The notes beneath the pieces are model-generated. The model searched no databases and was not told where the DNA came from. It saw nothing but the letters and a program-made list of their open reading frames with translations. Both the position numbers and the translations under genes were made by a program. A stretch of DNA of 55,287 bases from Anaerolineae bacterium (GTDB lineage Bacteria > Chloroflexota > Anaerolineae > 4572-78 > J111), in the NCBI GenBank assembly GCA_016931895.1, contig JAFGDY010000188.1:1-55287 (forward strand), written 5' to 3'. Shown here one piece after another: positions 8,526 to 17,998 of the stretch; the first letter of the stretch is position 1; every line of letters starts with the position of its first letter.

Positions 8526-9944
8526 GTGAACCAGAAACAAACCCGTTCCGCCCCAATACCCATCGTGGCCCTGGTGGGCCGGCCCAACGTGGGCAAATCA
8601 ACCCTGTTCAACCGCCTGGTAGGCCAGCGTAAAGCCATTGTTGAAGACCTGGCCGGCACCACCCGGGACCGGCTCTACGGCGAGGCCGACTGGGGTGGGC
8701 GCGATTTTATGGTAGTTGATACCGGCGGTCTTGAACTTGGCCCCTCGTTGCCTCGCCAGGCCGGGGAAACCGGATTTCAGGCCGGCGTTTCCAGCCGCCT
8801 CTTTTTAGAAGAGATCCGCGCCCAGGTTGAAATTGCCATTGCTGAAGCCGACGTTATTGTTTTTGTGGTAGATAGCACCAGCATTACCGGCTCCGATGAA
8901 GATATTGCCAAACTACTGCGCCGCACCGAAAAGCCGGTGCTGCTGGCCGTTAACAAAGCCGATAATAAACAACGGCGGGAAGAGGCGGTAGAATTTTACA
9001 CCCTGGGCCTGGGCGATCCTTTTCCTGTTTCGGCCCTGCACGGCACCGGCACCGGCGATCTACTGGACGCAATTGTTGAATCTTTACCCCCGGCAAAAGC
9101 GGCAGATGAAGCGGACGACGCGCTTAAAATTGCCATTTTGGGACGGCCCAATGTGGGCAAGTCGTCGCTGCTCAACAAGCTGTTGGGCGAAGAACGGGTG
9201 ATTGTGTCTGACGTGCCGGGCACCACCCGCGATGCCGTTGATACCCGCATAGCGTACGCCGGCCAGGAGTTGATTTTGATTGACACTGCCGGCATCCGCC
9301 GCCGGGGCAAAATAAAACCGGGCGTGGAAAAACACAGCCTGCTCCGCACCGTTAAAACCGTCAACCGGGCCGACGTGTGCCTGCTGCTGCTTGACGCCGG
9401 TGAAATGGTGGCCGCGCAAGACGCCCACATTGCCAGTTACATTATTGAAGAAGCCAAAAGTGTGGTGGTGCTGGTGAACAAGTGGGATACCGTGGAAAAA
9501 AACACCTATACCCTCAAACAATACACCGAAAAGATTCGGGCCGAGTTGAAATTTTTAGAATACGTACCCATTCTTTTTATTTCGGCCAAAACCGGCCAGC
9601 GCGTCCACAAAGTGCTGCCGCTGGCCCTCCAGGTGTATGCCGAAAGTCTGCGCCGCATCCCCACCGGCGAAGTCAATCGCCTGCTACGCGAGGCGGTAGC
9701 CCAAAACCCACCCAAAGGCACCCACCGCCATCGTCTGAAATTTTTTTACGCCACCCAGGCCGGGGTCAATCCCGCTACCTTTGTTTTTTTTGTTAACGAC
9801 ACCCAACTGGTTCATTTTAGTTACCAACGTTACCTGGAAAACAAATTGCGTGAACATTACGGGTTTGTGGGTGTCCCCCTGCGCCTGATCTTTAGGAACA
9901 GAAGCGAGAAAAACTTGGGGCAGCCTAAAAAAAAGGCGCGGTAG
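8526..9944 (+). CDS. der: Ribosome biogenesis GTPase Der (EngA)
   Basis: Der is a double GTPase that binds the 50S ribosomal subunit during late assembly. The 472-residue sequence has two complete G domains: the first with GRPNVGKST (18-26), the G3 motif DTGG (65-68) and NKAD; the second with ILGRPNVGKSS, DTAGIRRRGK and NKWD. A C-terminal KH-like domain occupies about 375-460. The first domain carries a small extra loop after DTGG (GPSLPRQAGETGF). The GTG start at 8526 has GGAG 5 bases upstream. It is the last gene of the TPR-cdaA-cdaR-der run, so ribosome assembly and c-di-AMP genes are probably transcribed together. Its 3' end is overlapped by a terminator for the opposite strand. Confidence 0.97.
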   Translation: MNQKQTRSAPIPIVALVGRPNVGKSTLFNRLVGQRKAIVEDLAGTTRDRLYGEADWGGRDFMVVDTGGLELGPSLPRQAGETGFQAGVSSRLFLEEIRAQVEIAIAEADVIVFVVDSTSITGSDEDIAKLLRRTEKPVLLAVNKADNKQRREEAVEFYTLGLGDPFPVSALHGTGTGDLLDAIVESLPPAKAADEADDALKIAILGRPNVGKSSLLNKLLGEERVIVSDVPGTTRDAVDTRIAYAGQELILIDTAGIRRRGKIKPGVEKHSLLRTVKTVNRADVCLLLLDAGEMVAAQDAHIASYIIEEAKSVVVLVNKWDTVEKNTYTLKQYTEKIRAELKFLEYVPILFISAKTGQRVHKVLPLALQVYAESLRRIPTGEVNRLLREAVAQNPPKGTHRHRLKFFYATQAGVNPATFVFFVNDTQLVHFSYQRYLENKLREHYGFVGVPLRLIFRNRSEKNLGQPKKKAR

Positions 9945-9963
9945 ACAAATGCTCTACCACGCC
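9927..9963 (-). terminator. Intrinsic terminator of the minus-strand redox block, overlapping the end of der
   Basis: On the minus strand GGCGTGGTAGA and TCTACCGCGCC (arms 9953-9963 and 9935-9945) form an 11-bp stem with one mismatch, followed by eight T residues. The T-run and one arm are shared with the last codons of der. Confidence 0.75.
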
Positions 9964-10001
9964 CAGGCAGTATTGGGTTAAGCTATAGGTTTCAACTCTT
10001 G

Positions 10002-11012
10002 TTATTCCCGTAGTCTGGCAGCGTTTCTGATGAAACTGTAGGGATACGCCGGGGTCATCTCGCTGGCTTCGGTGAGGCGCGCCATCTGATCGTCACTCAG
10101 CGCCCAGCCGGCTGCGCCCAGGTTGTCTTCCAGATGTTTAAGGTTCCGCGCTCCCGTAATAGGGGCGGTAACGCCAGGCCGGTGGATCAACCAGTTCAAG
10201 GCCACCTGCGCCGGCGATTTGCCGGTTTCTTCCGCCACGGCAAACAGCACGTCCAAAATGCTCCAGGTTCGTTCGTTGGCATAGGCCGACCAGGACTCGC
10301 TCCAACCTTCTTTCTCCGCAATTTCCACCCGCGTGCCAGATGGCGGCGCAGCCATACCCCGGCGATATTTGCCGCTCAACCAACCGCCGCGCAACGGACT
10401 CCAGGGGATGATGCCCAAACCCTCATTCAAACTCACCGGCACCAATTCCCACTCAATATTGCGGTCAAGCAAGTTATAAAGCGGTTGCAACGACACAAAA
10501 GACTCCCAATCCATTTGTTTGCTCAGGTCAATGGCTTTTTGCAACTGCCAGCCGTTGTAGTTGCTGGCTCCAAGGTAGCGCACTTTTCCACGCTGCACCA
10601 GCGTATGCAAAGTGCTCAAGGTTTCTTCCAACGGCGAGCCAGGGTCCCAGCAGTGAACTTGATATAAGTCAATGTAATCTGTACCCAGGCGACGCAGGCT
10701 ACTTTCTATCCCGGCCATAATATGTTTACGGCTCAAGCCAAGGTCGTTTGGCCCATCGCCCATTGGAAAACGAACCTTGGTGGCGATCACAAAATCATCG
10801 CGGGTTTTCCCTTTGAGCCAGCGCCCCACAATCTCTTCAGATACGCCGCGCGTATACACGTCGGCAGTATCAATAAAGTTACCGCCTGCCTCCACAAAAC
10901 GGTCCATCATCCGAAAACTGGTCTTTTTGTCGGCCTCTCGCCCAAACGTCATTGCGCCCAGGCATAACTGGCTTACTTTCATGCCAGTTCGGCCAAGATA
11001 ACGGTATTCCAT
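10002..11012 (-). CDS. Aldo/keto reductase (first of three)
   Basis: This 336-residue NADPH-dependent aldehyde/ketone reductase has the family's (beta/alpha)8 barrel. The catalytic tetrad is Asp48 (FIDTAD), Tyr53, Lys79 (IATKV) and His120 (YQVHC). The C-terminal part holds the cofactor-binding [16 protein letters not shown]. It most resembles the YajO/general-stress type of AKR that accepts a broad range of carbonyls; the physiological substrate cannot be told. It is the last gene of the long minus-strand block and is followed by a terminator. It lies 24 bases after a nitroreductase gene. Confidence 0.9.
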   Translation of the reverse strand: MEYRYLGRTGMKVSQLCLGAMTFGREADKKTSFRMMDRFVEAGGNFIDTADVYTRGVSEEIVGRWLKGKTRDDFVIATKVRFPMGDGPNDLGLSRKHIMAGIESSLRRLGTDYIDLYQVHCWDPGSPLEETLSTLHTLVQRGKVRYLGASNYNGWQLQKAIDLSKQMDWESFVSLQPLYNLLDRNIEWELVPVSLNEGLGIIPWSPLRGGWLSGKYRRGMAAPPSGTRVEIAEKEGWSESWSAYANERTWSILDVLFAVAEETGKSPAQVALNWLIHRPGVTAPITGARNLKHLEDNLGAAGWALSDDQMARLTEASEMTPAYPYSFIRNAARLRE

Positions 11013-11036
11013 AATTATCCTCCTTACCGATAATAA

Positions 11037-11558
11037 TTACCACCTGTTTCGATGCACCTTGGCCGGATCAAAGCGATCTGACGGGCTTTTTTCCTCGGCC
11101 GGGTAACCCAGCGCCACAATGGCCATGGGAATGACTCCTTCAGGCAAACCAAGAAGGGCTTGAGTTTTGGCCACGCGATCTTCACGCGGATAAAGGCCCA
11201 ACCATACGGCGCCAAGATCCAGCGCGTGCGCCGTCAGTAACAAATTCTGTGTGGCGGCCGCACAATTTTGCTGCCAATAATCCCGGTGCGACTCCCGGCG
11301 CACGTCACCGCAAACAACAATGGCTAACGGAACCTCCCGTAACATCTCGGAAAACTGGTGGTACTTTGGAATAACGTTCAGGATTTCGCGGTCGTTAATC
11401 ACCACAAATTGCCAGGATTGTTCGTTACGAGCCGAGGGCGCGGCCATCGCTCCCCGCAACACCTTTTCAATCAATTCTTCTGAAACGGGCTGAGGGGTGT
11501 AATGACGAATACTGCGGCGGGTCATAATGACTTCAATGGCGTCCACCTTAGCCCCCAT
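11037..11558 (-). CDS. Nitroreductase-family flavoprotein (second of a tandem pair)
   Basis: This 173-residue FMN-dependent oxidoreductase shows the FMN phosphate-binding RRSIRHY near the N-terminus, the APSARNEQSWQFVVI block (about 37-51) and the C-terminal pattern GLPEGVIPMAIVALGYPAEE. Such enzymes reduce nitro groups, quinones or flavins using NAD(P)H. The start ATG 11558 overlaps the end of the upstream nitroreductase gene by 11 bases, implying coupled translation; GTG 11546 and ATG 11525 are alternatives. The two neighbours are clearly different in sequence, so this is an old pair rather than a recent duplication. Confidence 0.87.
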   Translation of the reverse strand: MGAKVDAIEVIMTRRSIRHYTPQPVSEELIEKVLRGAMAAPSARNEQSWQFVVINDREILNVIPKYHQFSEMLREVPLAIVVCGDVRRESHRDYWQQNCAAATQNLLLTAHALDLGAVWLGLYPREDRVAKTQALLGLPEGVIPMAIVALGYPAEEKSPSDRFDPAKVHRNRW

Positions 11559-12039
11559 ACTTTTCCCAATGAATGACTTCCGCCAGGGATTTTTTTTCTT
11601 TGGTGGGCCATGCTACGGGCATGCCAATGGGCACCAGGGTTAACAACCTTTTTTCTTCCGGCACGCCCAAAAGCTCTTTGAATTTACTTTCCAAAGGCAG
11701 GGTATAACCTTCCAACCAACAGGAGCCGTATCCCAGGGCGGTGCTGGCAATGAGCATATTCTCCACCGCCGCCGAACCATCTTCCAGCCACCACCGAGAA
11801 GACGGGTCCAGCACCACGGCAATGATGGCCCCCGCTTTGTCCATCCACTGGGCGGCTACCTTGAGTTTTTTGATCATCTCCCGGTCGGTAATTATTATAA
11901 AATCCCACGGCTGCTTGTTACTCCCAGAGGCGGCCAGGCGGCCCGCGTCAATAATGGTCTCTAAAACTTCGTGGGGGATGGGATCGCCGGTATAATCGCG
12001 CACACTTCTACGTTTGCGGATTGCTTCTAAAGCGTCCAT
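11548..12039 (-). CDS. Nitroreductase-family flavoprotein (first of a tandem pair)
   Basis: This 163-residue protein has the FMN-binding RKRRSVRDYTGDPIP start (8-22), the substrate/FMN loop AASGSNKQPWDFIII and the C-terminal GVPEEKRLLTLVPIGMP. It is a short member of the family, close to the BluB/nitroreductase-like group in size. It is probably cytoplasmic and forms a flavin dimer. The start has GGAGG about 5 bases upstream of the ATG. Its 3' end overlaps the second nitroreductase gene. A palindromic repeat lies between this gene and the redoxin gene upstream, so this may be a separate transcript. Confidence 0.86.
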   Translation of the reverse strand: MDALEAIRKRRSVRDYTGDPIPHEVLETIIDAGRLAASGSNKQPWDFIIITDREMIKKLKVAAQWMDKAGAIIAVVLDPSSRWWLEDGSAAVENMLIASTALGYGSCWLEGYTLPLESKFKELLGVPEEKRLLTLVPIGMPVAWPTKEKKSLAEVIHWEKYGG

Positions 12040-12070
12040 TTGTTCCTCCTATACAGTTGTTTGGTTAATG

Positions 12071-12112
12071 TTTGGTAGGGACAGGACAATGCCCTGTCCC
12101 TATAGGGTAGAA
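12071..12112. repeat. Palindromic intergenic repeat (copy D)
   Basis: TAGGGACAGG (76-85 of the 12000s) pairs perfectly with CCTGTCCCTA (93-102) around ACAATGC. The core GGACAGGACAATG is shared with the larger copies near 33.5, 47.3 and 52.0 kb. It lies just past the 3' end of the minus-strand redoxin gene. Confidence 0.7.
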
Positions 12113-12133
12113 TTCAATTTCTTTTGCCAGATA

Positions 12134-12718
12134 TTACAGCACCAGATCGCACGCTTCAGCCGGCATCCAGTGAGCATCCTGGCCTTCCCACTTAACATTG
12201 CAGCCAATAGGGTTGGTGAGCGGAACGCTCACCGGCTGGCCGGCCAGATGCTCGGTTAAGGCTCGCTCCAAATCATTCACCGTCATTTTGCCGGTATCGC
12301 GGGGATTGTCCACGCCCCGCCCGGTATAAACCAGTTTGCGGTTTTTATCAAACACGTAAAAGTGCGGGGTGCGCAGCGCGCCATAGGCCAGGGCCACTTC
12401 CTGCGACTCGTCGTACAGGTACAGCCAGGGGAATTTGTATTCCGCCATTCGGGAGACCATGTGGTCAAAATCATCCTCGGGATAGGTGTGTTTGCTGTTG
12501 GCATTGATGCCCACAAATTTGACTCCCTGCGCCGCAAATTTCTCCGCCGTTTGCCGGGTCACCTCATCCGACCCCAATACGTAAGGACAATGGTTACAGG
12601 TGAAAAAGACGACCAGCACTTTGGCGTCGTCAAAATCTGATAACTGGTAAGTGTTACCATCCGTGGCCGGTAGTTTAAAATCTGGCGCTTTTTCGCCAAT
12701 TTGTAAAGTAAAAGCCAT
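12134..12718 (-). CDS. Thioredoxin-fold redoxin (AhpC/TSA-like) with CNHC motif
   Basis: This 194-residue protein has a thioredoxin-like fold with the cysteine pair C41-N-H-C44 in [12 protein letters not shown]. It belongs to the group of redoxins annotated as thioredoxin-family peroxiredoxin-like proteins. They probably reduce disulfides or peroxides. Further hallmarks are [11 protein letters not shown] (11-21), [18 protein letters not shown] and [19 protein letters not shown]. No signal peptide is seen, so it is likely cytoplasmic. GGAG lies 8 bases before the ATG. It follows an aldo/keto reductase gene within the redox block. Confidence 0.85.
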   Translation of the reverse strand: MAFTLQIGEKAPDFKLPATDGNTYQLSDFDDAKVLVVFFTCNHCPYVLGSDEVTRQTAEKFAAQGVKFVGINANSKHTYPEDDFDHMVSRMAEYKFPWLYLYDESQEVALAYGALRTPHFYVFDKNRKLVYTGRGVDNPRDTGKMTVNDLERALTEHLAGQPVSVPLTNPIGCNVKWEGQDAHWMPAEACDLVL

Positions 12719-12753
12719 GTTTTAATCTCCTTTCAATCACAATGAGAATTCAT

Positions 12754-13614
<861 letters not shown>

Positions 13615-13637
13615 GGGTTTACTCCTGTTTCTCCCGG

Positions 13638-14801
13638 CTATGCCGGAATATAACTGCTCATCGGCTCGCGTTCCATTTGCTCCAGCGGCAGCACGTCAAT
13701 CAGTTCATAATCACGGCTCCCCAGGCCAAGTTTCTCGCCGTATTCCACCACCAGATACGGGTCTTTATACGGCCCGTGTAGCCAGCGGAAGGGATGACCC
13801 TCGCGGGTGTGAACTTCCATGCTCGTTGGAATGTTCTCTTCAATGAGGCGGGTTTTGGCAATAACATCCAGCGTGGCCTGTTCCAGGGCAATAATGTCAT
13901 CCGAGCCAAAAATACCGGCATCGGGTAAAATGGGCATGCTGGTAAAGCCAAAACAATCACACAGCGGCGTCATAAATGTAGCCAGATTAAGATGTACGGC
14001 TTTGCCGGGGGCAAAGGTGCCCAGCGAAATGCTAACGCTGATGGCGCACGCTTCCTGGAACGAATGGAAATTGATCGGGTCAATTTTCAAACTACCCGGT
14101 GGAGCCACCTGCAAACAACGTCCGCACTGATTGCACTGCTCAGGATGCAGGTGGATTTCAGCCTCATTCTCCTTGTCCTGAACCAGCGCGTCAAAGGGGC
14201 AGGCTTCCATGATGCGCTGGCGCGTTGCCGCATCGGGGCACTTATCGGCAAACCAGTAGCGGTCGTATTGCATGGCATCGTGCATGGCGCTGCGCGTTTC
14301 GCCAATCATGTTGCCCAGGGCCAGGTTTTTCATGGCCGCGCCAAAACCGCATGAGGGATGCCCCTTGACGTGCGCCAAATTGATGAGGAAAGTGGCATCC
14401 TCAATCATCCCGGCCACTTTCCATTCCTTAAGGTTTTTGTACTCGCGGGGATGGGTATAAAAATATTTATCCTCCGGCCCAGCCGCAGGATAGACCGGAC
14501 AGCCGACGGATTCTTCAGAGTAACCCCGTTGGGCGGCGTTGGGCACATCCCAACTGACATCGGCGATAAACGGCTTGCCGCCGCCATCTTGCACGGCTTG
14601 CACCACCTTGCGCACAAAAACCGGGTGAACGGTGGAATAACTGAGATTGTTGCCAAGATGCATTTTGATGACCACCGTTTCATCTTTGACCCGGTCGCGC
14701 AGGTGCAATTGTTCCAAAATCAAATCAAGTTTAGCCGGAAGCGTTTCTTTTGCTTCCCAGCGCGCCTGGCGGGGGGAACCGAAATAGACTTTACTGGACA
14801 T
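13638..14801 (-). CDS. DUF362 iron-sulfur protein
   Basis: This 387-residue DUF362 protein contains [15 protein letters not shown] (46-60), the conserved [19 protein letters not shown] block (141-159) and a small ferredoxin-like insert. In the insert, C201-P is followed by C223-x2-C226-x2-C229; the place of a fourth cysteine is Ala233. Together with Cys201 this still gives four ligands for a single [4Fe-4S] cluster. The family's reaction is not established; some members are ferredoxin-linked dehydrogenases or maturation factors. AGGAG lies 7 bases before the ATG. It lies between two aldo/keto reductase genes, which suggests a redox role. Confidence 0.85.
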   Translation of the reverse strand: MSSKVYFGSPRQARWEAKETLPAKLDLILEQLHLRDRVKDETVVIKMHLGNNLSYSTVHPVFVRKVVQAVQDGGGKPFIADVSWDVPNAAQRGYSEESVGCPVYPAAGPEDKYFYTHPREYKNLKEWKVAGMIEDATFLINLAHVKGHPSCGFGAAMKNLALGNMIGETRSAMHDAMQYDRYWFADKCPDAATRQRIMEACPFDALVQDKENEAEIHLHPEQCNQCGRCLQVAPPGSLKIDPINFHSFQEACAISVSISLGTFAPGKAVHLNLATFMTPLCDCFGFTSMPILPDAGIFGSDDIIALEQATLDVIAKTRLIEENIPTSMEVHTREGHPFRWLHGPYKDPYLVVEYGEKLGLGSRDYELIDVLPLEQMEREPMSSYIPA

Positions 14802-14816
14802 AGTTTCTCCTTAGAA

Positions 14817-14855
14817 AATTGTGAATTGTGAATTATTAATGGTGAATAGTTAATG
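14817..14855. repeat. AT-rich low-complexity spacer
   Basis: A run of near-repeats AATTGTGAATTGTGAATTATT, TTAATGGTGAATAG, TTAATG fills the gap between the DUF362 and third aldo/keto reductase genes. Similar spacers occur at 36.9 and 43.4 kb. Confidence 0.45.
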
Positions 14856-14867
14856 AAGCATACTCCT

Positions 14868-15851
14868 CTACCAGCGGTGATGCACCAGGCCCCGAATTTT
14901 CTCATCGTAGCTGGCTTTAACTTTGGCCATCACTGCGTCGCTCAAGGGCGGCAGGTCGGCGGCTTGGGCGTTGGCAATGGCCTGCTTTTTATTTTTGGCG
15001 CCGGGGATGGCGCAGCTCACGGCATCGAACATCAAAATCCAGCGCAAGGCAAATTGAGCCATCGTTGCCCCATCCGGTAGCAGGGCCTGGAGTTCGTCCA
15101 CCGCATCCAGGCCGGTATCGTAATCTACGCCGGAGAAGGTTTCGCCCACGTCAAAGGATTGGCCATAACGATTAAATTTGCGATGGTCATCCTGGGGAAA
15201 GGTGGTCTGGCGGGTCATTTTGCCGGTCAACAAACCGCTGGCCAGAGGAACGCGGGCCAAGATACCAACCCGGCGCTGCTTGGCCAGGTCAAAAAACAAT
15301 TCAGCCGGACGCTGACGGAACATGTTAAAAATGATCTGGACGCTCTGCACGTTAGGATACTCGGTAGCCTTGATGGCTTCCTCCACTTTTTCTACGCTCA
15401 CGCCATAGTATTTGATTTTTCCGGCCTGCGCCAGATCATCCAAAATATCAAAAACTTCGGGCATGTAATAAACTTGGGTGGGGGGGCAGTGCAGTTGGAT
15501 TAGGTCCAACGTTTCAACCTGCAAATTTTTAAGGCTACGCTCAATGAAGGCGGTCAGATTTTCCCGGTTGTAGCCTTCGGCTAAGTGAGGATTGAGCCGC
15601 CGCCCGGCTTTGGTGGCCACGTAAACCTGCTCGGACCGTTCTTTGAGCACTTGAGCGATAAAGCGTTCACTACGGCCATCGCCATAAACATCGGCTGTGT
15701 CAATAAAGTTCACACCCTGGTCAATGGCCGCGTGCAGCGCCGCCAGCGCGTCATCCTGGTCAACATGACCCCAAGACCCGCCAATGCCCCAGGCTCCAAA
15801 ACTAATTTCTGAAACTTTCCAGCCGGTTCTGCCAAAATTTCTGTATCGCAT
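14868..15851 (-). CDS. Aldo/keto reductase (third of three)
   Basis: This 327-residue reductase shows the tetrad Asp51 (FIDTADVYG), Tyr56, Lys81 (VATKAG) and His121 (IQLHC). The N-terminal RYRNFGRTGWKVSEISFGAWG and C-terminal IPGAKNKKQAIANAQAA are typical of the AKR group used in sugar and oxo-acid reduction. GGAGGT lies 7 bases upstream of the ATG. It is the first of the three AKR genes to be transcribed, directly after the D-2-hydroxyacid dehydrogenase gene. Confidence 0.9.
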   Translation of the reverse strand: MRYRNFGRTGWKVSEISFGAWGIGGSWGHVDQDDALAALHAAIDQGVNFIDTADVYGDGRSERFIAQVLKERSEQVYVATKAGRRLNPHLAEGYNRENLTAFIERSLKNLQVETLDLIQLHCPPTQVYYMPEVFDILDDLAQAGKIKYYGVSVEKVEEAIKATEYPNVQSVQIIFNMFRQRPAELFFDLAKQRRVGILARVPLASGLLTGKMTRQTTFPQDDHRKFNRYGQSFDVGETFSGVDYDTGLDAVDELQALLPDGATMAQFALRWILMFDAVSCAIPGAKNKKQAIANAQAADLPPLSDAVMAKVKASYDEKIRGLVHHRW

Positions 15852-15914
15852 CAGTTCACCTCCACTTGTGATTTTTTGCCGGTTTCCAGACTCAGTTGGG
15901 AAACCAAGATGATG

Positions 15915-16880
15915 TTAATAACCAAGTTTTTTATCAACCACGTTACGCAGGGGCTTACCGGCCTGGTAACGTTGCAGATTGTCCACAAAAATAGCCCAGG
16001 CCCGCTCAGTGTAATAAGGCGTTGCCCCGGCGTAATGACCGGTGATGATGAGGTTATCCAGCGCCCACAACGGCGAATCAACGGGTAGGGGTTCGGTTTG
16101 AAAAACATCCAGGCCCGCTCCGGCAATCCACCCTTCTTTTAACGCCTGAAGCAGAACATCTTCCCGGATGATTCCTCCCCGGCCGATGTTGATCAAGTAG
16201 GCGTTCGATTTCATCGCTCGCAAAGCGGCCTCACCGAGCAGACCTTTGGTTTGGTAAGTTAGCGGTAGGGTGATCACCACAAAATCGGCCTGGGGTAATG
16301 CCTCGAGTAGTTGATCCAAGCCGAATACTCTGTCCACACCCGGCGAGCCGAGGGAAGGATTGCGCCGGATGGCCAATACCCGCATCCCCAGGGCGGCGGC
16401 AACGCTGGCAGTTTTACTGCCGATGGCGCCAAGGCCAATCAGGAGCATGGTTTTACCGGCCAATTCAAAAACACTTTTTTGTTGGTCATAAGACACCCAT
16501 TCCCGTTGAACCTGCGCCCGTATGGCCAAAGGGAATCCCCGGGCAAAAGCAAAGAGAAAGGCAAAGATGTGCTCGCTGATAGGGATGGCGTGCACCCCGG
16601 AAGCATTGGTCAAAACAAAATCCAAATCGGCTACTTGGGGATAACGTAGCAGCCAGTCGGCGCCGGCCCCCCATTGTTGCAGCCAGCGCAGATTACGCGC
16701 TTTGGGAATCAAATCGTGGGGGAACCTGTCGGCGGCTATCTCAATATCGTCCAGGGCCGCCTCAATCCGACTGCGGTCGTCGGTAACCAAAATTTGTTTA
16801 TCAGGGGCAATGGCCCAAACTTGCTCAAGGTGAATGTCAGAAATTCTGCCGGCCGGAAAACCTAATAAAATGGTGGTCAT
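15915..16880 (-). CDS. D-2-hydroxyacid dehydrogenase
   Basis: This 321-residue NAD(P)-dependent dehydrogenase interconverts a 2-oxoacid and its D-2-hydroxyacid, in the glyoxylate/hydroxypyruvate reductase branch. The Rossmann motif GLGAIG is at 149-154. The catalytic residues are Arg234 (INIGRGG), Glu263 (LDVFQTEPLP) and His282 (TGHYAGATP). In the classic enzymes the last segment reads PHxAG; here it is GHYAG, which still provides the histidine. The length is normal. The ribosome binding site is weak. It begins the redox block downstream of the EamA transporter. Confidence 0.9.
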   Translation of the reverse strand: MTTILLGFPAGRISDIHLEQVWAIAPDKQILVTDDRSRIEAALDDIEIAADRFPHDLIPKARNLRWLQQWGAGADWLLRYPQVADLDFVLTNASGVHAIPISEHIFAFLFAFARGFPLAIRAQVQREWVSYDQQKSVFELAGKTMLLIGLGAIGSKTASVAAALGMRVLAIRRNPSLGSPGVDRVFGLDQLLEALPQADFVVITLPLTYQTKGLLGEAALRAMKSNAYLINIGRGGIIREDVLLQALKEGWIAGAGLDVFQTEPLPVDSPLWALDNLIITGHYAGATPYYTERAWAIFVDNLQRYQAGKPLRNVVDKKLGY

Positions 16881-16906
16881 GGTTTGCCCAATTTATTAAT
16901 AATTCT

Positions 16907-17839
16907 TTAAATAGGTTTGATGAGATTGCGTTTTTGGCGCCGGTTGATGAGGGCAATGCCCACGGCAATAAAGGCCATGCCCAGCACCATCCCTGGCGAA
17001 ATGTGCTCACCTAAAATCAACACCCCACCCAGGCCGGCCACTATCGGGATGATATAATCGGCCATAGCGGCGGCTGTTGCCCCAAAACGTTTGACGTTGT
17101 AAAAAGCCAGAAACATGCCCAAGAAGTTGCCCATCACCGCCGTATAAATCAGCGAAAAATAACCTTGGCCATTGACCGAGTGCAAATCTAGGCCCACAAA
17201 TAAAATCGCCAGCGGCGCGATGGCCAGCATAGACACAAACATGCGAATCGAAGCGACATCAAAAGAGTCAAAATTACGCATAAATCTACGGGCATAAACG
17301 GTCATAGAACTGCCAAAGGTTAAGGCCATCAAAATCAGGATATAGCCTAACGGATTGGTCTGGCCGTTCCCGGAGAGGCCATTTTCCCCCCGCACCGCAA
17401 TCAGCAGCGCTCCCCCCAGCGCCAGGATAATGCCGAGACCCTTACGCGGGGAGAGTTTTTCGTCGGCCAAAAATAAATGGGCCAGGAGAACGGTCAGGGC
17501 CGGGCCGGCGGTAATCAAAATAGCGGTAACGCCGGAAGATAGGTATTGTAGAGAACTAATCACCCCCGTCATTGGCACGGCTGTACCCAACAGACCTAAC
17601 AGGGTAGCATGTCGCCATAAATACGGGTCTGTGGGCCATTTGCGATGCCGATGACTCAAAATGTAAACTGTGCTATAGCCCAAGGTGGCCACAACCGTAC
17701 GCAGGCCAATATAAGCGATAGGATGAAACTGCCCCACCCCAAATCTAGAGGCAATCAGGCTGGTGCCAAAAAGAAAACCAAGCAGTAGAATGTAGGGCAA
17801 TGCTTGAATGGTCAATGGTAAATTCTCAATCGGCCGGGC
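16907..17839 (-). CDS. EamA-family (DMT) transporter
   Basis: This is a ten-helix drug/metabolite-type exporter with two EamA halves. The first half runs from LPYILLLGFLFGTSLIASRFG to about residue 150, and the second contains GYILILMALTFGSSMTVYARR and ends in GMAFIAVGIALINRRQKR. The substrate is unknown. The frame is open from a GTG at 17962, but a TATAAT box with extended TG sits at 17927-17932 inside that extension, so translation must begin later. I chose TTG 17839, which has GGGATAAG upstream; GTG 17857 and TTG 17815 are alternatives. It is followed by the D-2-hydroxyacid dehydrogenase gene on the same strand. Confidence 0.85.
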   Translation of the reverse strand, partial: ARPIENLPLTIQALPYILLLGFLFGTSLIASRFGVGQFHPIAYIGLRTVVATLGYSTVYILSHRHRKWPTDPYLWRHATLLGLLGTAVPMTGVISSLQYLSSGVTAILITAGPALTVLLAHLFLADEKLSPRKGLGIILALGGALLIAVRGENGLSGNGQTNPLGYILILMALTFGSSMTVYARRFMRNFDSFDVASIRMFVSMLAIAPLAILFVGLDLHSVNGQGYFSLIYTAVMGNFLGMFLAFYNVKRFGATAAAMADYIIPIVAGLGGVLILGEHISPGMVLGMAFIAVGIALINRRQKRNLIKPI

Positions 17840-17926
17840 CAAACTTATCCCGGCCACAGTAAAATCAGGGTTTCGAAGTGGGAATGAATTGTTGGAGTGG
17901 GAAATTGTTTGTGAATCTGCTTCAAA

Positions 17927-17932
17927 ATTATA
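17927..17932 (-). promoter_or_regulatory. Extended -10 box for the EamA transporter
   Basis: On the minus strand TG-T-TATAAT gives a consensus -10 with extended TG. The -35 is not clear. It lies about 90 bases before the proposed start and inside the longer possible reading frame. Confidence 0.45.
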
Positions 17933-17977
17933 ACATACTATCCAGGTGCTGAACAGGGACACCCTGCCCGGAACCGG

Positions 17978-17991
17978 GGGACAAATGTCCC
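17978..17991. repeat. 14-bp palindrome GGGACAAATGTCCC
   Basis: A 6-bp inverted repeat with a 2-base AA/TT centre. The same 14-mer on the opposite strand occurs at 21417-21430. This copy lies 8 bases past the stop of the AEC transporter gene. Confidence 0.65.
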
Positions 17992-17998
17992 GTAAAAT

